From Microgenomates group bacterium GW2011_GWC1_46_15 (GTDB taxonomy: Bacteria; Patescibacteria; Microgenomatia; UBA1400; UBA12028): a stretch of DNA of 64,000 nt. Positions 49,939 to 57,158 of this stretch are shown piece after piece. The notes under the pieces were generated by a model. The model had not been told where the DNA came from. It ran no database searches and was given only the letters and a program-made list of their open reading frames with translations. The stretch is taken from NCBI GenBank assembly GCA_001002285.1, contig LCLX01000001.1:186001-250000 (forward strand). Reading direction: 5' to 3'. The translations under genes and the position numbers were made by a program. The first letter of the stretch is position 1. Each line of letters opens with the position of its first letter.

Positions 49939-50334
49939 ATGGATAAAAGAAAAAAAAGACGTACTGGAGAAATTGAACCAATGTTGTATTTTCTTAATAA
50001 AGGTAACAGTCTTCAGAAAGCGATTGCAGAGGGAAGAGTAACACCAGGGCTTATTGTGGGCATTCAGCGTCTTTCTAATATTGATGGGGAGTTTGTGGTT
50101 GTTACAAATCCCGAACTTTATACCCAAGTATATCAAGATGTAAAGAGGCGTGGAAGTATGGCACATGCAATTTCAATAGGAATGTTTGATTTGGAGAAAG
50201 AATACGGTTTAATTCTTGTTGATCCAACAGATCTTATCGGGGAACGTAGTACAGAATTGCGTAGCATAGTACATGCGCTCAATGTACTCAACCCACTTGA
50301 AACGGATGATCCGCGAAGTAGCAGGCGAAGATAA
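49939..50334 (+). CDS. Soluble protein, unknown
   Basis: 131 residues. A strong AAAGGAGG lies upstream; of three nearby ATGs (49931, 49935 and 49939) only 49939 opens the long frame (MDKRKKRRTGEIEPML). The first two open frames of about 36 and 3 codons and could dampen initiation. The protein is alpha/beta with GDSLQK-like helical parts and VVVTNPELYTQVYQDVKRRGSMAHAI. A basic C-terminus (DDPRSSRRR). No family recognised. Confidence 0.6.
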   Translation: MDKRKKRRTGEIEPMLYFLNKGNSLQKAIAEGRVTPGLIVGIQRLSNIDGEFVVVTNPELYTQVYQDVKRRGSMAHAISIGMFDLEKEYGLILVDPTDLIGERSTELRSIVHALNVLNPLETDDPRSSRRR

Positions 50335-50369
50335 CAAACAGAAAGACTACTAAAAAAGAAAAAGAAACG

Positions 50370-51716
50370 TTAATCTTTTAGTTCCTTCACTCTTCCCAGT
50401 AAGTACCCCCTTGTGTTTTTACTCGGATCTTTCTCCACCTCTGCGAATAATGTGTGGAGTATCTTTCCAACTTCCGGTCCCGGCTTGAGCTTCAACGTCT
50501 TCATTACATCTCCCCCATCAACCGCCATATCGTTCATCGTGAACGTTACTTTTAACTGTTCTTTGATCCGTTCCTGTAGTTCTTCTAATCTCCAACTCGT
50601 ACGTTTGGCACCGCTTCCCAATCGATCGGCAATACGCAGATCAATCATGTCATCGAGGTTATCAACGTCGACGCGGCGAATAAATCGGCGGATGTACGCG
50701 TCCGTAACGCGCCGATCATACACAAACATATGCCAGCGCACGAGTGTAAACACGCGTTGAATATCTTTTTTAGAAAAACGGAAGCGGGTTGCAACATCTT
50801 TGGCAACACGCGCGCCAAGCACTTCGTGGTTATAAAACGTAACGACTTCTTTCACATCTTTCGCGGTTTGCGGTTTTGCAATGTCATGAAGTAAAACGGC
50901 AAATCGGACAATAGGATCTTGAGATGGACATGCGTGCACGGATTTCAGCGTATGCGTCCACACGTCATAAATATGATGATGTGCCTGATCTACGCCTTTT
51001 GTTGCCAATAACTCTGGCAAGATATGTTTCAATACACCCGTTGAGGCGAGTAACTCAATGCCGTCAACAGAGTGGTCTGAAATCAGAATCTTCAAAAACT
51101 CATCGCGGATCCGTTCCCAACTAATATGTTGAATCATGTCCGCATTTTTCTGAATAGATTCCAGTGTTTTTACTTCAATAGTGAATCCAAGTTGAGCACC
51201 AAACCGGATTGCCCGCATCATACGCAGGGCATCTTCGGTAAAACGAGTATTGGCATCCCCGACTGCGCGGATGATTTTTGCAGAAAGATCTTTTTGACCA
51301 TCGTATGGATCAATAATTTTTTGATCAATATCAAGCGCGATCGCGTTGACCGTAAAGTCGCGCCGCTGAAGATCATCCGTAATAGAACTACCCCACTCCA
51401 CTTTTTCCGGCCGCCGATGGTCTGTATACATACCCTCGGAACGATACGTCGTGATTTCATATATTTCTTCCGGGTTTTCAAGATCATCAAGATATTTTCC
51501 CGCGATGCCGACCGTGCCGAACTTATTGTCATAAAAACTGTCGGGGAAAAGTTTTTGCACCTGTTCCGGGGTGGCGTTGGTGGTAAAGTCCCAGTCTTTG
51601 GTTGGTGTATGAAGTAAAAGGTCGCGCACCGCGCCGCCCACAATATACACCTCAAAACCGCCGGATTTCATGGTTGAAAGAATCTTTTTAACTGGGCCGG
51701 GGAGCGTAAATGCCAT
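50370..51716 (-). CDS. cca: CCA tRNA nucleotidyltransferase (class II, with HD domain)
   Basis: 448 residues. Adds or repairs the tRNA 3' CCA. The nucleotidyltransferase head has VGGAVRDLLL (27-35) and the metal pair in KDWDFTT (D41, D43), with DLQRRDFTVNAIALD and RFTEDALRMMRAIRFGAQLGF of the neck. An HD phosphohydrolase region (FAVLLHDIAKPQT) follows. The activity is needed because none of the three tRNA genes here encodes CCA. Poly(A) polymerase activity cannot be excluded. It shares a palindromic promoter with recJ. Confidence 0.93.
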   Translation of the reverse strand: MAFTLPGPVKKILSTMKSGGFEVYIVGGAVRDLLLHTPTKDWDFTTNATPEQVQKLFPDSFYDNKFGTVGIAGKYLDDLENPEEIYEITTYRSEGMYTDHRRPEKVEWGSSITDDLQRRDFTVNAIALDIDQKIIDPYDGQKDLSAKIIRAVGDANTRFTEDALRMMRAIRFGAQLGFTIEVKTLESIQKNADMIQHISWERIRDEFLKILISDHSVDGIELLASTGVLKHILPELLATKGVDQAHHHIYDVWTHTLKSVHACPSQDPIVRFAVLLHDIAKPQTAKDVKEVVTFYNHEVLGARVAKDVATRFRFSKKDIQRVFTLVRWHMFVYDRRVTDAYIRRFIRRVDVDNLDDMIDLRIADRLGSGAKRTSWRLEELQERIKEQLKVTFTMNDMAVDGGDVMKTLKLKPGPEVGKILHTLFAEVEKDPSKNTRGYLLGRVKELKD

Positions 51717-51741
51717 GAGGTGATGATATCATACTCGCATG
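51714..51741. promoter_or_regulatory. Symmetric bidirectional leaderless promoter between cca and recJ
   Basis: CAT - 6 nt - ATGATATCAT (51723-51732) - 6 nt - ATG. The perfect 10-bp palindrome gives TGA-TATCAT in both directions, each ending exactly 6 nt before its start codon (cca at 51716, recJ at 51739). Confidence 0.8.
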
Positions 51742-53385
51742 GTCTGGAATGTTCTTTCCCCAGGTGTGCCAAAAACTCAAGATGAGCTTCGCGCGGTCTT
51801 GTTGAAAAACCGCGGTCTTACAACAAAAAAATCACAAGAAAACTTTTTACATCCAGTCTCCCCGCTCGAGTTATCGTTAAAAGATGTTGGGCTTGATGGT
51901 AGTGTGATGAAACGTGCTGTAGCACTCATTACCGAAGCAAAAGAAAAAAAATGGAACGTCATTGTGTTCGGCGACTATGATGCAGACGGAATCTGCGCAA
52001 CTGCAGTGCTGTGGGAAACATTATTTGAGATGGAGATTCATGCGCTCCCCTTTATCCCCGACCGCGAGCGGCATGGATATGGCCTTTCTATCAAGGCGAT
52101 CACCGATCTTGTGAGCGAACACGGAAAACCTGATCTTCTCATTACGGTTGATAACGGCATTGTCGCGCACGATGCATTTGAACACCTCAAAACGCTCGGT
52201 GTGAAAACGATTTTGACCGATCATCATCAGCTCGACGTTCGCGGAGCTCCTGTAGCCGATATTATTTTACATACCACCGCATTATGTGGAACCACAACCG
52301 CTTGGATGCTTGCCCGCGCGCTCAATCCAAAAAAAGCGGAATCATTGCTCGATTTGTGTGGTATTGCGACAATCGCCGACCAAGTTCCTCTCCTCAACGC
52401 AAACAGAAGTTTTGCAAAGTTTGGCATTGAAGCTATCCGGCGCACCACCCGTCCAGGCCTCCATATGTTGATGGACACTGCTGGTATTAAAAAAGAGGAC
52501 GTGAATACATACACGATTAACTATGGAATTGCCCCACGTATCAACGCAATGGGAAGAGTTGGCGACCCCAAAGATGCGCTTCGGTTGTTATGTGGAAAAA
52601 ATACGCAAAAACTACAAGCGCTTGCTTCAGCGGTTCAGGAAACGAATACCCTGCGGCAGGACATGACGTTCCAGTTTATCCAAAAAGCGAAACTGCAAAA
52701 AAATCTGTGGATAACCGAGCGCGTCATTATTATTGAGGATGAGGCGTTTCACGAAGGAGTGATCGGGCTGATTGCGGGTAAGTTGGCAGAGGAGTTTGGA
52801 AAACCTGCTATTGCGATTGCACGCGGGAAAACGACTGCAAAAGCCAGTGCGCGCTCAATTGCGGGTGTGAATATCACTGAGTTTTTGCGCCAAGTCCGCG
52901 ATGACCTCATTGATATTGGTGGACATCCTATGGCCGCGGGGTTTTCACTGCTGGCAGAAAATATTGCGAAAGTTAAAAAGCGATTAGAAGTTTTGGCGAA
53001 AGAGCAAATTGGTCTCGAATTGCTACAGAAGAAACTGGATGTGGAGTGTGAACTACCATGGGACCTTATTTCTGAAAAAACAGTAAAATCGCTGGAGGAG
53101 TTTGAACCGCATGGTGCTGGGAATGTAACACCTCTTTTTGGTGTACGCAGAGGACGGTTGATTGAGGCACGGCGGATTGGAAAAGAATCTCAGCATTGTA
53201 AGTTAGTGGTCCAGCCAGAGAATGATCCAAAGCAATTTTTAACTGTACTTGCATTTGGCATGGGCGAAGCATGTGAGCGCTTAGCCAAAGGTGAGCTATT
53301 TGATCTAGCGATTCAGTTAAAACTTAACGTATGGAACAGGAGAAAAGAAGTGCAAGGGGTGGCGAAGGATATAAGGATGCAATAA
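51739..53385 (+). CDS. recJ: Single-stranded-DNA-specific exonuclease RecJ
   Basis: 548 residues. A 5'-3' ssDNA exonuclease of the DHH superfamily, acting in recombination and repair. Motifs: VFGDYDADGICA (79-86), ITVDNG (about 136-140), TDHHQLD (DHH 161-163), IADQVPL, and a DHHA1 domain with GHPMAAGFS. A C-terminal OB-fold is present but shorter than in E. coli RecJ. It starts with a leaderless-type promoter shared with cca. Together with RecA, RmuC and the helicase-nuclease it makes up a recombination toolkit. Confidence 0.96.
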   Translation: MVWNVLSPGVPKTQDELRAVLLKNRGLTTKKSQENFLHPVSPLELSLKDVGLDGSVMKRAVALITEAKEKKWNVIVFGDYDADGICATAVLWETLFEMEIHALPFIPDRERHGYGLSIKAITDLVSEHGKPDLLITVDNGIVAHDAFEHLKTLGVKTILTDHHQLDVRGAPVADIILHTTALCGTTTAWMLARALNPKKAESLLDLCGIATIADQVPLLNANRSFAKFGIEAIRRTTRPGLHMLMDTAGIKKEDVNTYTINYGIAPRINAMGRVGDPKDALRLLCGKNTQKLQALASAVQETNTLRQDMTFQFIQKAKLQKNLWITERVIIIEDEAFHEGVIGLIAGKLAEEFGKPAIAIARGKTTAKASARSIAGVNITEFLRQVRDDLIDIGGHPMAAGFSLLAENIAKVKKRLEVLAKEQIGLELLQKKLDVECELPWDLISEKTVKSLEEFEPHGAGNVTPLFGVRRGRLIEARRIGKESQHCKLVVQPENDPKQFLTVLAFGMGEACERLAKGELFDLAIQLKLNVWNRRKEVQGVAKDIRMQ

Positions 53386-53409
53386 ACCCTTGCTTTAATA
53401 GCTGTTTCT

Positions 53410-53598
53410 TCATTCACTCATATATGCGATTTCTCCATCATCGACTCTTCGAACAAGTTGTCCACCAAGTCTGTATGGTGTTTTTTCTTTAGGATCAAGT
53501 TTTCCCGCGCGCGTGGCAGCAAATGGATCTTCGTCGCTCATTACAGCTACAGGTTTTCCGTTTAACATGTAATAATTTTTTTCCCCATTTTCATTCAT
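53410..53598 (-). CDS. Small soluble protein, unknown
   Basis: 62 residues. The start at 53598 (MNENGEKNYYML) follows a strong ribosome site (AGAAGGAGGAAAT-ATG); a GTG reading from 53619 includes the Shine-Dalgarno site itself and is rejected. Acidic and without motif. It is convergent with recJ and lies downstream of another small minus-strand gene. Confidence 0.5.
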   Translation of the reverse strand: MNENGEKNYYMLNGKPVAVMSDEDPFAATRAGKLDPKEKTPYRLGGQLVRRVDDGEIAYMSE

Positions 53599-53630
53599 AT
53601 TTCCTCCTTCTATATTCACAAACTTTGTTA

Positions 53631-53789
53631 TTATACACTTTTACTTTCCTGCAACCTATCAATCTTTTCTTTCTTATCCTTTGCTTGTTCAAGCATAAGC
53701 GCAACCAATAAGGCCGCGGCTTTCTTAGACCCATGTTCTTTCCAGGCTTGCAGGTTGTTCATTTCTGATGATTGCGCTGTTCCCAGCAT
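53631..53789 (-). CDS. Small helical protein, unknown
   Basis: 52 residues (start at 53789, MLGTAQSSEMNNLQAWKEHG). A GGAG/GGGGGTG stretch lies upstream. The body is one long amphipathic helix (KKAAALLVALMLEQAKDKKEKIDRLQES). The longer reading from 53816 covers the ribosome site. An intrinsic terminator hairpin lies 40-64 nt upstream, read toward this gene. Function unknown. Confidence 0.5.
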   Translation of the reverse strand: MLGTAQSSEMNNLQAWKEHGSKKAAALLVALMLEQAKDKKEKIDRLQESKSV

Positions 53790-53828
53790 AGTACTCACCC
53801 CCTCTCCTCTATGCAATAAAGCATAAAA

Positions 53829-53853
53829 AAACCTCCGGGTTAATTCGGAGGTT
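53829..53853 (-). terminator. Strong intrinsic terminator hairpin
   Basis: AACCTCCG (53830-53837) and CGGAGGTT (53846-53853) with an 8-nt loop. On the minus strand it is followed by seven Ts. The plus strand also has a T-rich tail. It sits upstream of the small minus-strand gene at 53789, so it either shields that gene or acts on the plus strand as a downstream end for recJ. Confidence 0.75.
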
Positions 53854-53985
53854 TGGTTGTTTCTTTGCTTTTTCTATCGTACTATTCCACCAAACCTCCC
53901 CCCGCGTGCGGGACAAATTTGCCTTGAATGGAAAGACGATACCACTGGTTCATAATCTTGGGTATCATACAAACCAAAAAACTGC

Positions 53986-54013
53986 TTGTCAACGTGTGAT
54001 TTTCTGGTACACT
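53986..54013 (+). promoter_or_regulatory. Promoter of aspS
   Basis: TTGTCA (53986-53991), a 16-nt spacer and TGG-TACACT (54005-54013). The predicted start at about 54020 gives a leader of about 175 nt. Confidence 0.75.
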
Positions 54014-54019
54014 GAAAAA

Positions 54020-54194
54020 AGAATATGTGGCGATGACCCTGCCGACACCAGGTGAGCCAAGCCGCCAGAGGCGGACGGGTAAGCCCGGTATAGCAGGAAA
54101 GAGAAACGACAAGGTGGCACCGTCTTCAGCACGAAGACCCTTTCGCACAAGGGCTCGTGCTTTTTTGTAGGCGAATACATACAATGGAGGAACT
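54020..54194 (+). promoter_or_regulatory. T-box riboswitch leader of aspS
   Basis: The T-box core is AAGG (54111-54114), bulge TGGCACC (54115-54121), helix GTCTTC/GAAGAC (54122-54127 and 54133-54138) and CCTT (54139-54142), exactly the antiterminator fold with its 7-nt bulge. The competing terminator pairs AGCACGA (54128-54134) with TCGTGCT (54155-54161) and CCCTT with AAGGG, then TTTTTT. Bulge bases TGGC can pair with GCCA, the G73-CCA end expected of tRNA-Asp. The upstream part folds into CCTGC/GCAGG (54038-54042, 54093-54097) enclosing small hairpins. Several GAC triplets could be the specifier (54035, 54044, 54074, 54108); it was not settled. Confidence 0.85.
54128..54166 (+). terminator. 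T-box terminator of the aspS leader
   Basis: Stem AGCACGA/TCGTGCT with inner CCCTT/AAGGG and a run of six Ts. Mutually exclusive with the antiterminator through 54128-54142. Confidence 0.85.
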
Positions 54195-55607
54195 ATGGAG
54201 TACGGAAACAGAGTATTAATCCAAGAGTCGCTTGTGCAGGTTGGCAAAACGATCACCCTCAAAGGGTGGGTTGCGACAAAGCGTGACCATGGGAAATTGA
54301 CCTTCATTGATTTGCGCGACCGGTCTGGTATTGTGCAGTGCATGGGGTACCAAAAAATGGGTGAACTGACCACGGAGTCGGTGATTGAAGTGACTGGTAT
54401 TGTAAAGCAGCGGCCGGCAAACATGGTGAATACGCAGATTGAAACAGGAACGGTTGAAGTTGATGTACAAGAGTATCGCATTCTGAACACCGCAAAAGAA
54501 CTTCCCATCCAAGTTGAGGGTGACGGATATGAAATCAACGAAGAATCTCGGTTGAAGTACCGCTATTTGGATTTGCGGCGTTCCCGCTTGAACTCGATGC
54601 TAAAGTTACGCTCCAAATTTATCCGCGCGTTCCGTGAAGCCCTCTACACTGAGGACTTTGTTGAAGTTGAGACGCCGATGCTCACGAAATCAACCAAAGA
54701 AGGCGCGCGAGATTTCCTGATTCCATCCCGCTTTTATCCAGGAAAGTTCTATGCATTGCCCCAAAGTCCTCAGCAGTATAAACAGTTATTAATGACGGCG
54801 GGCGTTGAACGGTACTTCCAAATGGCGCGGTGTATCCGCGATGAAGACCTTCGGGCAGACCGTGGGTTTGAGTTTACGCAGTTGGACTTGGAGATGAGTT
54901 TTGTTGAACAACACGATGTGATGGCGTTGGTTGAACAGGTGGTGAAGTCTGCAGTAACCGCGGTAGGCGGAAAAATCAAACAAGACCCCTTTCCCGTTTT
55001 TGAGTATGCCGATGTGATGAAGAAGTTTGGCGCGGATAAGTTTGATGTGCGCACGGAAGAAGAAAAAAAGGCGGGAGTACTCGCCTTTGCGTGGGTGGTG
55101 AAGTTTCCGTTCTTTAAGAAAGTAGATAAAAAAGATGCTGCAGAAGTTCGTGATAGCAAGAGTGGGTGGACGTTCACGCATAATCCATTCAGCGCGCCAA
55201 TTCCGGAACACGAAGAGTGGCATGTGAAAGGCGAGCACACTGGCGAAATCATCACCGCGCAGTATGACTTGGTGTGTAATGGGTATGAAGCTGGTGGCGG
55301 AAGCATCCGCGCGCATAAGCCGGAAGTGTTACGTGCGACATTCCGCACGATGGGCTACTCGGATGCCGAGATTGAAGCGAGTGTTGGCCACATGCTCGAA
55401 GCGTTTGAGGTGGGAACGCCTCCGCACGGTGGGATTGCGCTTGGTATTGACCGCTTAGTCATGTTGTTGGCGGGCGAAAACAACTTGAAAGAAACAATTG
55501 CGTTCCCAATGACGTCAACCGGCCGCACCGCGGTGATGGACGCGCCAACAGAAGTGAGTAAAGAGCAGATGAAGGAGTTAGGGATGGAAGTCAAAGAGAA
55601 TAAATAG
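54195..55607 (+). CDS. aspS: Aspartyl-tRNA synthetase, short bacterial form
   Basis: 470 residues. Class II synthetase with an N-terminal OB-fold (VGKTITLKGWVATKRDHGKLTFIDLRDRSGIVQCM) and motifs 1-3: FVEVETPMLTKSTKEGARDF, RCIRDEDLRADRGFEFTQLDLEMSF and GIALGIDRLVML. It is about 110-120 residues shorter than typical bacterial AspRS because the GAD insertion domain between motifs 2 and 3 is mostly absent. The ATG has a strong ribosome site (ATGGAGGAACT-ATG). Expression is governed by a T-box leader, so uncharged tRNA-Asp should raise it. Whether it also charges tRNA-Asn was not decided. Confidence 0.96.
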   Translation: MEYGNRVLIQESLVQVGKTITLKGWVATKRDHGKLTFIDLRDRSGIVQCMGYQKMGELTTESVIEVTGIVKQRPANMVNTQIETGTVEVDVQEYRILNTAKELPIQVEGDGYEINEESRLKYRYLDLRRSRLNSMLKLRSKFIRAFREALYTEDFVEVETPMLTKSTKEGARDFLIPSRFYPGKFYALPQSPQQYKQLLMTAGVERYFQMARCIRDEDLRADRGFEFTQLDLEMSFVEQHDVMALVEQVVKSAVTAVGGKIKQDPFPVFEYADVMKKFGADKFDVRTEEEKKAGVLAFAWVVKFPFFKKVDKKDAAEVRDSKSGWTFTHNPFSAPIPEHEEWHVKGEHTGEIITAQYDLVCNGYEAGGGSIRAHKPEVLRATFRTMGYSDAEIEASVGHMLEAFEVGTPPHGGIALGIDRLVMLLAGENNLKETIAFPMTSTGRTAVMDAPTEVSKEQMKELGMEVKENK

Positions 55608-55612
55608 TTTCG

Positions 55613-56110
55613 TTATCCTTGACTTCTACCTTCTAAATATTGTAAATACGCACCTTTTTGTGCCAGCCAAGATTTAAGAAACTCTTGCACATGCTGCAAA
55701 ACATTACCCAAGGCAAGATTTCCCCTATGTTGTTCGGATAATCCTAGTGTTTTTTGACCTTCGCCATAGTCTATGTTTGCACAAAGAACAGTCGAAGGAT
55801 AAGAAAACACTTCCAAGGAGGGTTGTGTGCGGAGATCAGGGAGCTTGATACATACTCTTATCACTCCTAAGTCAGAATTTCTCCAAATAACAGAAGCCTC
55901 TCCACTTTCTACGGAAAAAGGATAACCGTGGTCTTTGAGTTCTTGGAAAAGAGGGAAAAGAATCTCATCAACTCTTCTTTTAATGCCATCAATTTCTCGT
56001 TGAAGGGTATTTTCTTGTAGAATTCTTTGATCCCTCGTTTCCCCAGCTTGAGTTAAAGCTTTAATCGCCTTGTTTCTCCCTCGTCGAAGCGTTTCTCCAA
56101 TCCATGCCAT
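55613..56110 (-). CDS. Soluble protein, unknown
   Basis: About 165 residues. The start at 56110 (MAWIGETLRRGRNKAIKAL) follows a perfect ribosome site (AAAGGAGGAGCT-ATG). A helical first part (TLQREIDGIKRRVDEILFPLFQELKDHG) leads to a beta-rich domain (ASVIWRNSDLGVIRVCIKLPDLRTQPSLEVFSYPSTVLCANIDYG). No known family. A strong promoter lies at 56136-56163. It is convergent with aspS. Confidence 0.6.
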   Translation of the reverse strand: MAWIGETLRRGRNKAIKALTQAGETRDQRILQENTLQREIDGIKRRVDEILFPLFQELKDHGYPFSVESGEASVIWRNSDLGVIRVCIKLPDLRTQPSLEVFSYPSTVLCANIDYGEGQKTLGLSEQHRGNLALGNVLQHVQEFLKSWLAQKGAYLQYLEGRSQG

Positions 56111-56135
56111 AGCTCCTCCTTTATAGAATACGGAC

Positions 56136-56163
56136 AGTATACGAAAAAGCACGTATTTGTCAA
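56136..56163 (-). promoter_or_regulatory. Consensus promoter of the unknown gene at 55613
   Basis: TTGACA (56158-56163), a 16-nt spacer and TATACT (56136-56141) on the minus strand. Leader of about 20 nt with AAGGAGG. Confidence 0.8.
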
Positions 56164-56199
56164 GATAAATTAAGAATTCATGCGGAGGTTCATTATTTT

Positions 56200-56208
56200 T
56201 GTCATAAT
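56200..56208 (+). promoter_or_regulatory. Extended -10 element, leaderless start of the carboxypeptidase gene
   Basis: TGT-CATAAT followed by exactly 6 nt and the ATG at 56215. Confidence 0.65.
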
Positions 56209-56214
56209 ATCCCC

Positions 56215-57144
56215 ATGTCTTCCCGCATCAAACTTACCCTCATTCTTTTCCTTATCCTTCTTTTGGTTCAACCCGGGTCAAACGCAATTCAGCAACTTAA
56301 TCTTCACCGCGGCACTCCTGTCATCCGCGAAACGTCATTAGTTATTCCAACCTCTGCTGTAGTTCCAGTCTCCAAAAACCGGCTCAACATACCACGGCTT
56401 TCGGCGTATGCGGCAATCGTGATTGATAAAGAGTCTGGATCGATTTTGTACTCCAAAAATCCTGACACACAACTTTTTCCTGCTTCGATCACAAAACTCA
56501 TGACCGCCGTTGTTGCGCTCGATACGTTTCAATTGGATAAAGTTGTTACGATCACAAAAGAGAGTCAGGCGGTGGGAAGCACGATGAAGTTGCAGGCAAA
56601 CGAAAAAATTTCAGTAGAAAACTTGCTGAAAGGCTTGTTAATTTCCAGTGGGAATGATGCGGCATACGCGCTGGCTGAGGCATACTCCGGCGGGTATGAA
56701 AAGTTTGTGGAAGCGATGAATACTAAGGCACAAGCGCTTCATATGGAACGCACAACATACAAAAACGTTTCTGGCGTTGAGCAGGATGGTCACGTAACAA
56801 CGGTGCGTGATATCGCGACACTTGCAAAAGTTGCAATGACGTATCCGTTTGTCCGCGATACGGTCAAACTTGAAAAAGCAGTTGTGACTGATACAACAAA
56901 CCAAATCACACATGAGCTTCAATCAACAGATAAACTGCTTGGGAAAGTTGTTGGTTTAGAAGGGATTAAAACAGGATGGACGACACAGGCCGGTGAGTGT
57001 TTAGTGGCACAGGTTACACGTAATGGGCACACGATTATTAGTGTGGTGCTCAAAAGCGACGATCGATTTGGAGAAACAGAATACTTAATCGAATGGGCGT
57101 TTAGTAACTACACATGGAAAACATTTCAGTTTGAAGAAAAGTAG
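56215..57144 (+). CDS. dacA: D-alanyl-D-alanine carboxypeptidase, PBP5/DacA-like (S11)
   Basis: 309 residues. Trims the terminal D-Ala of peptidoglycan stem peptides. A signal peptide (LTLILFLILLLVQPGSNA) is followed by catalytic SITK (S91, K94), SGN (145-147) and KTG (252-254), all intact. The usual C-terminal beta domain and amphipathic anchor of PBP5 are missing, so it ends just after the catalytic domain and is probably soluble or held by its uncleaved signal. It joins the FemAB-like and M23 enzymes in wall maintenance. Confidence 0.94.
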   Translation: MSSRIKLTLILFLILLLVQPGSNAIQQLNLHRGTPVIRETSLVIPTSAVVPVSKNRLNIPRLSAYAAIVIDKESGSILYSKNPDTQLFPASITKLMTAVVALDTFQLDKVVTITKESQAVGSTMKLQANEKISVENLLKGLLISSGNDAAYALAEAYSGGYEKFVEAMNTKAQALHMERTTYKNVSGVEQDGHVTTVRDIATLAKVAMTYPFVRDTVKLEKAVVTDTTNQITHELQSTDKLLGKVVGLEGIKTGWTTQAGECLVAQVTRNGHTIISVVLKSDDRFGETEYLIEWAFSNYTWKTFQFEEK

Positions 57145-57158
57145 AGAAAATCGAAGAA

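Noticed and set aside
54061..54075. CCGCC-AGA-GGCGG hairpin as a terminator
   Set aside because: It is not followed by a T-tract and lies inside the T-box leader; the real terminator is at 54128-54166.
53882..54538. A 218-codon open frame on the minus strand across the aspS leader and gene start
   Set aside because: It lies antisense to aspS and the T-box, has no ribosome site or family resemblance, and its composition (many Ser, Val, Thr and Cys) is that of a shadow frame.
54770..55348. Two long overlapping antisense frames in aspS
   Set aside because: Both are reverse frames of the conserved class II synthetase core and encode no recognisable domain.
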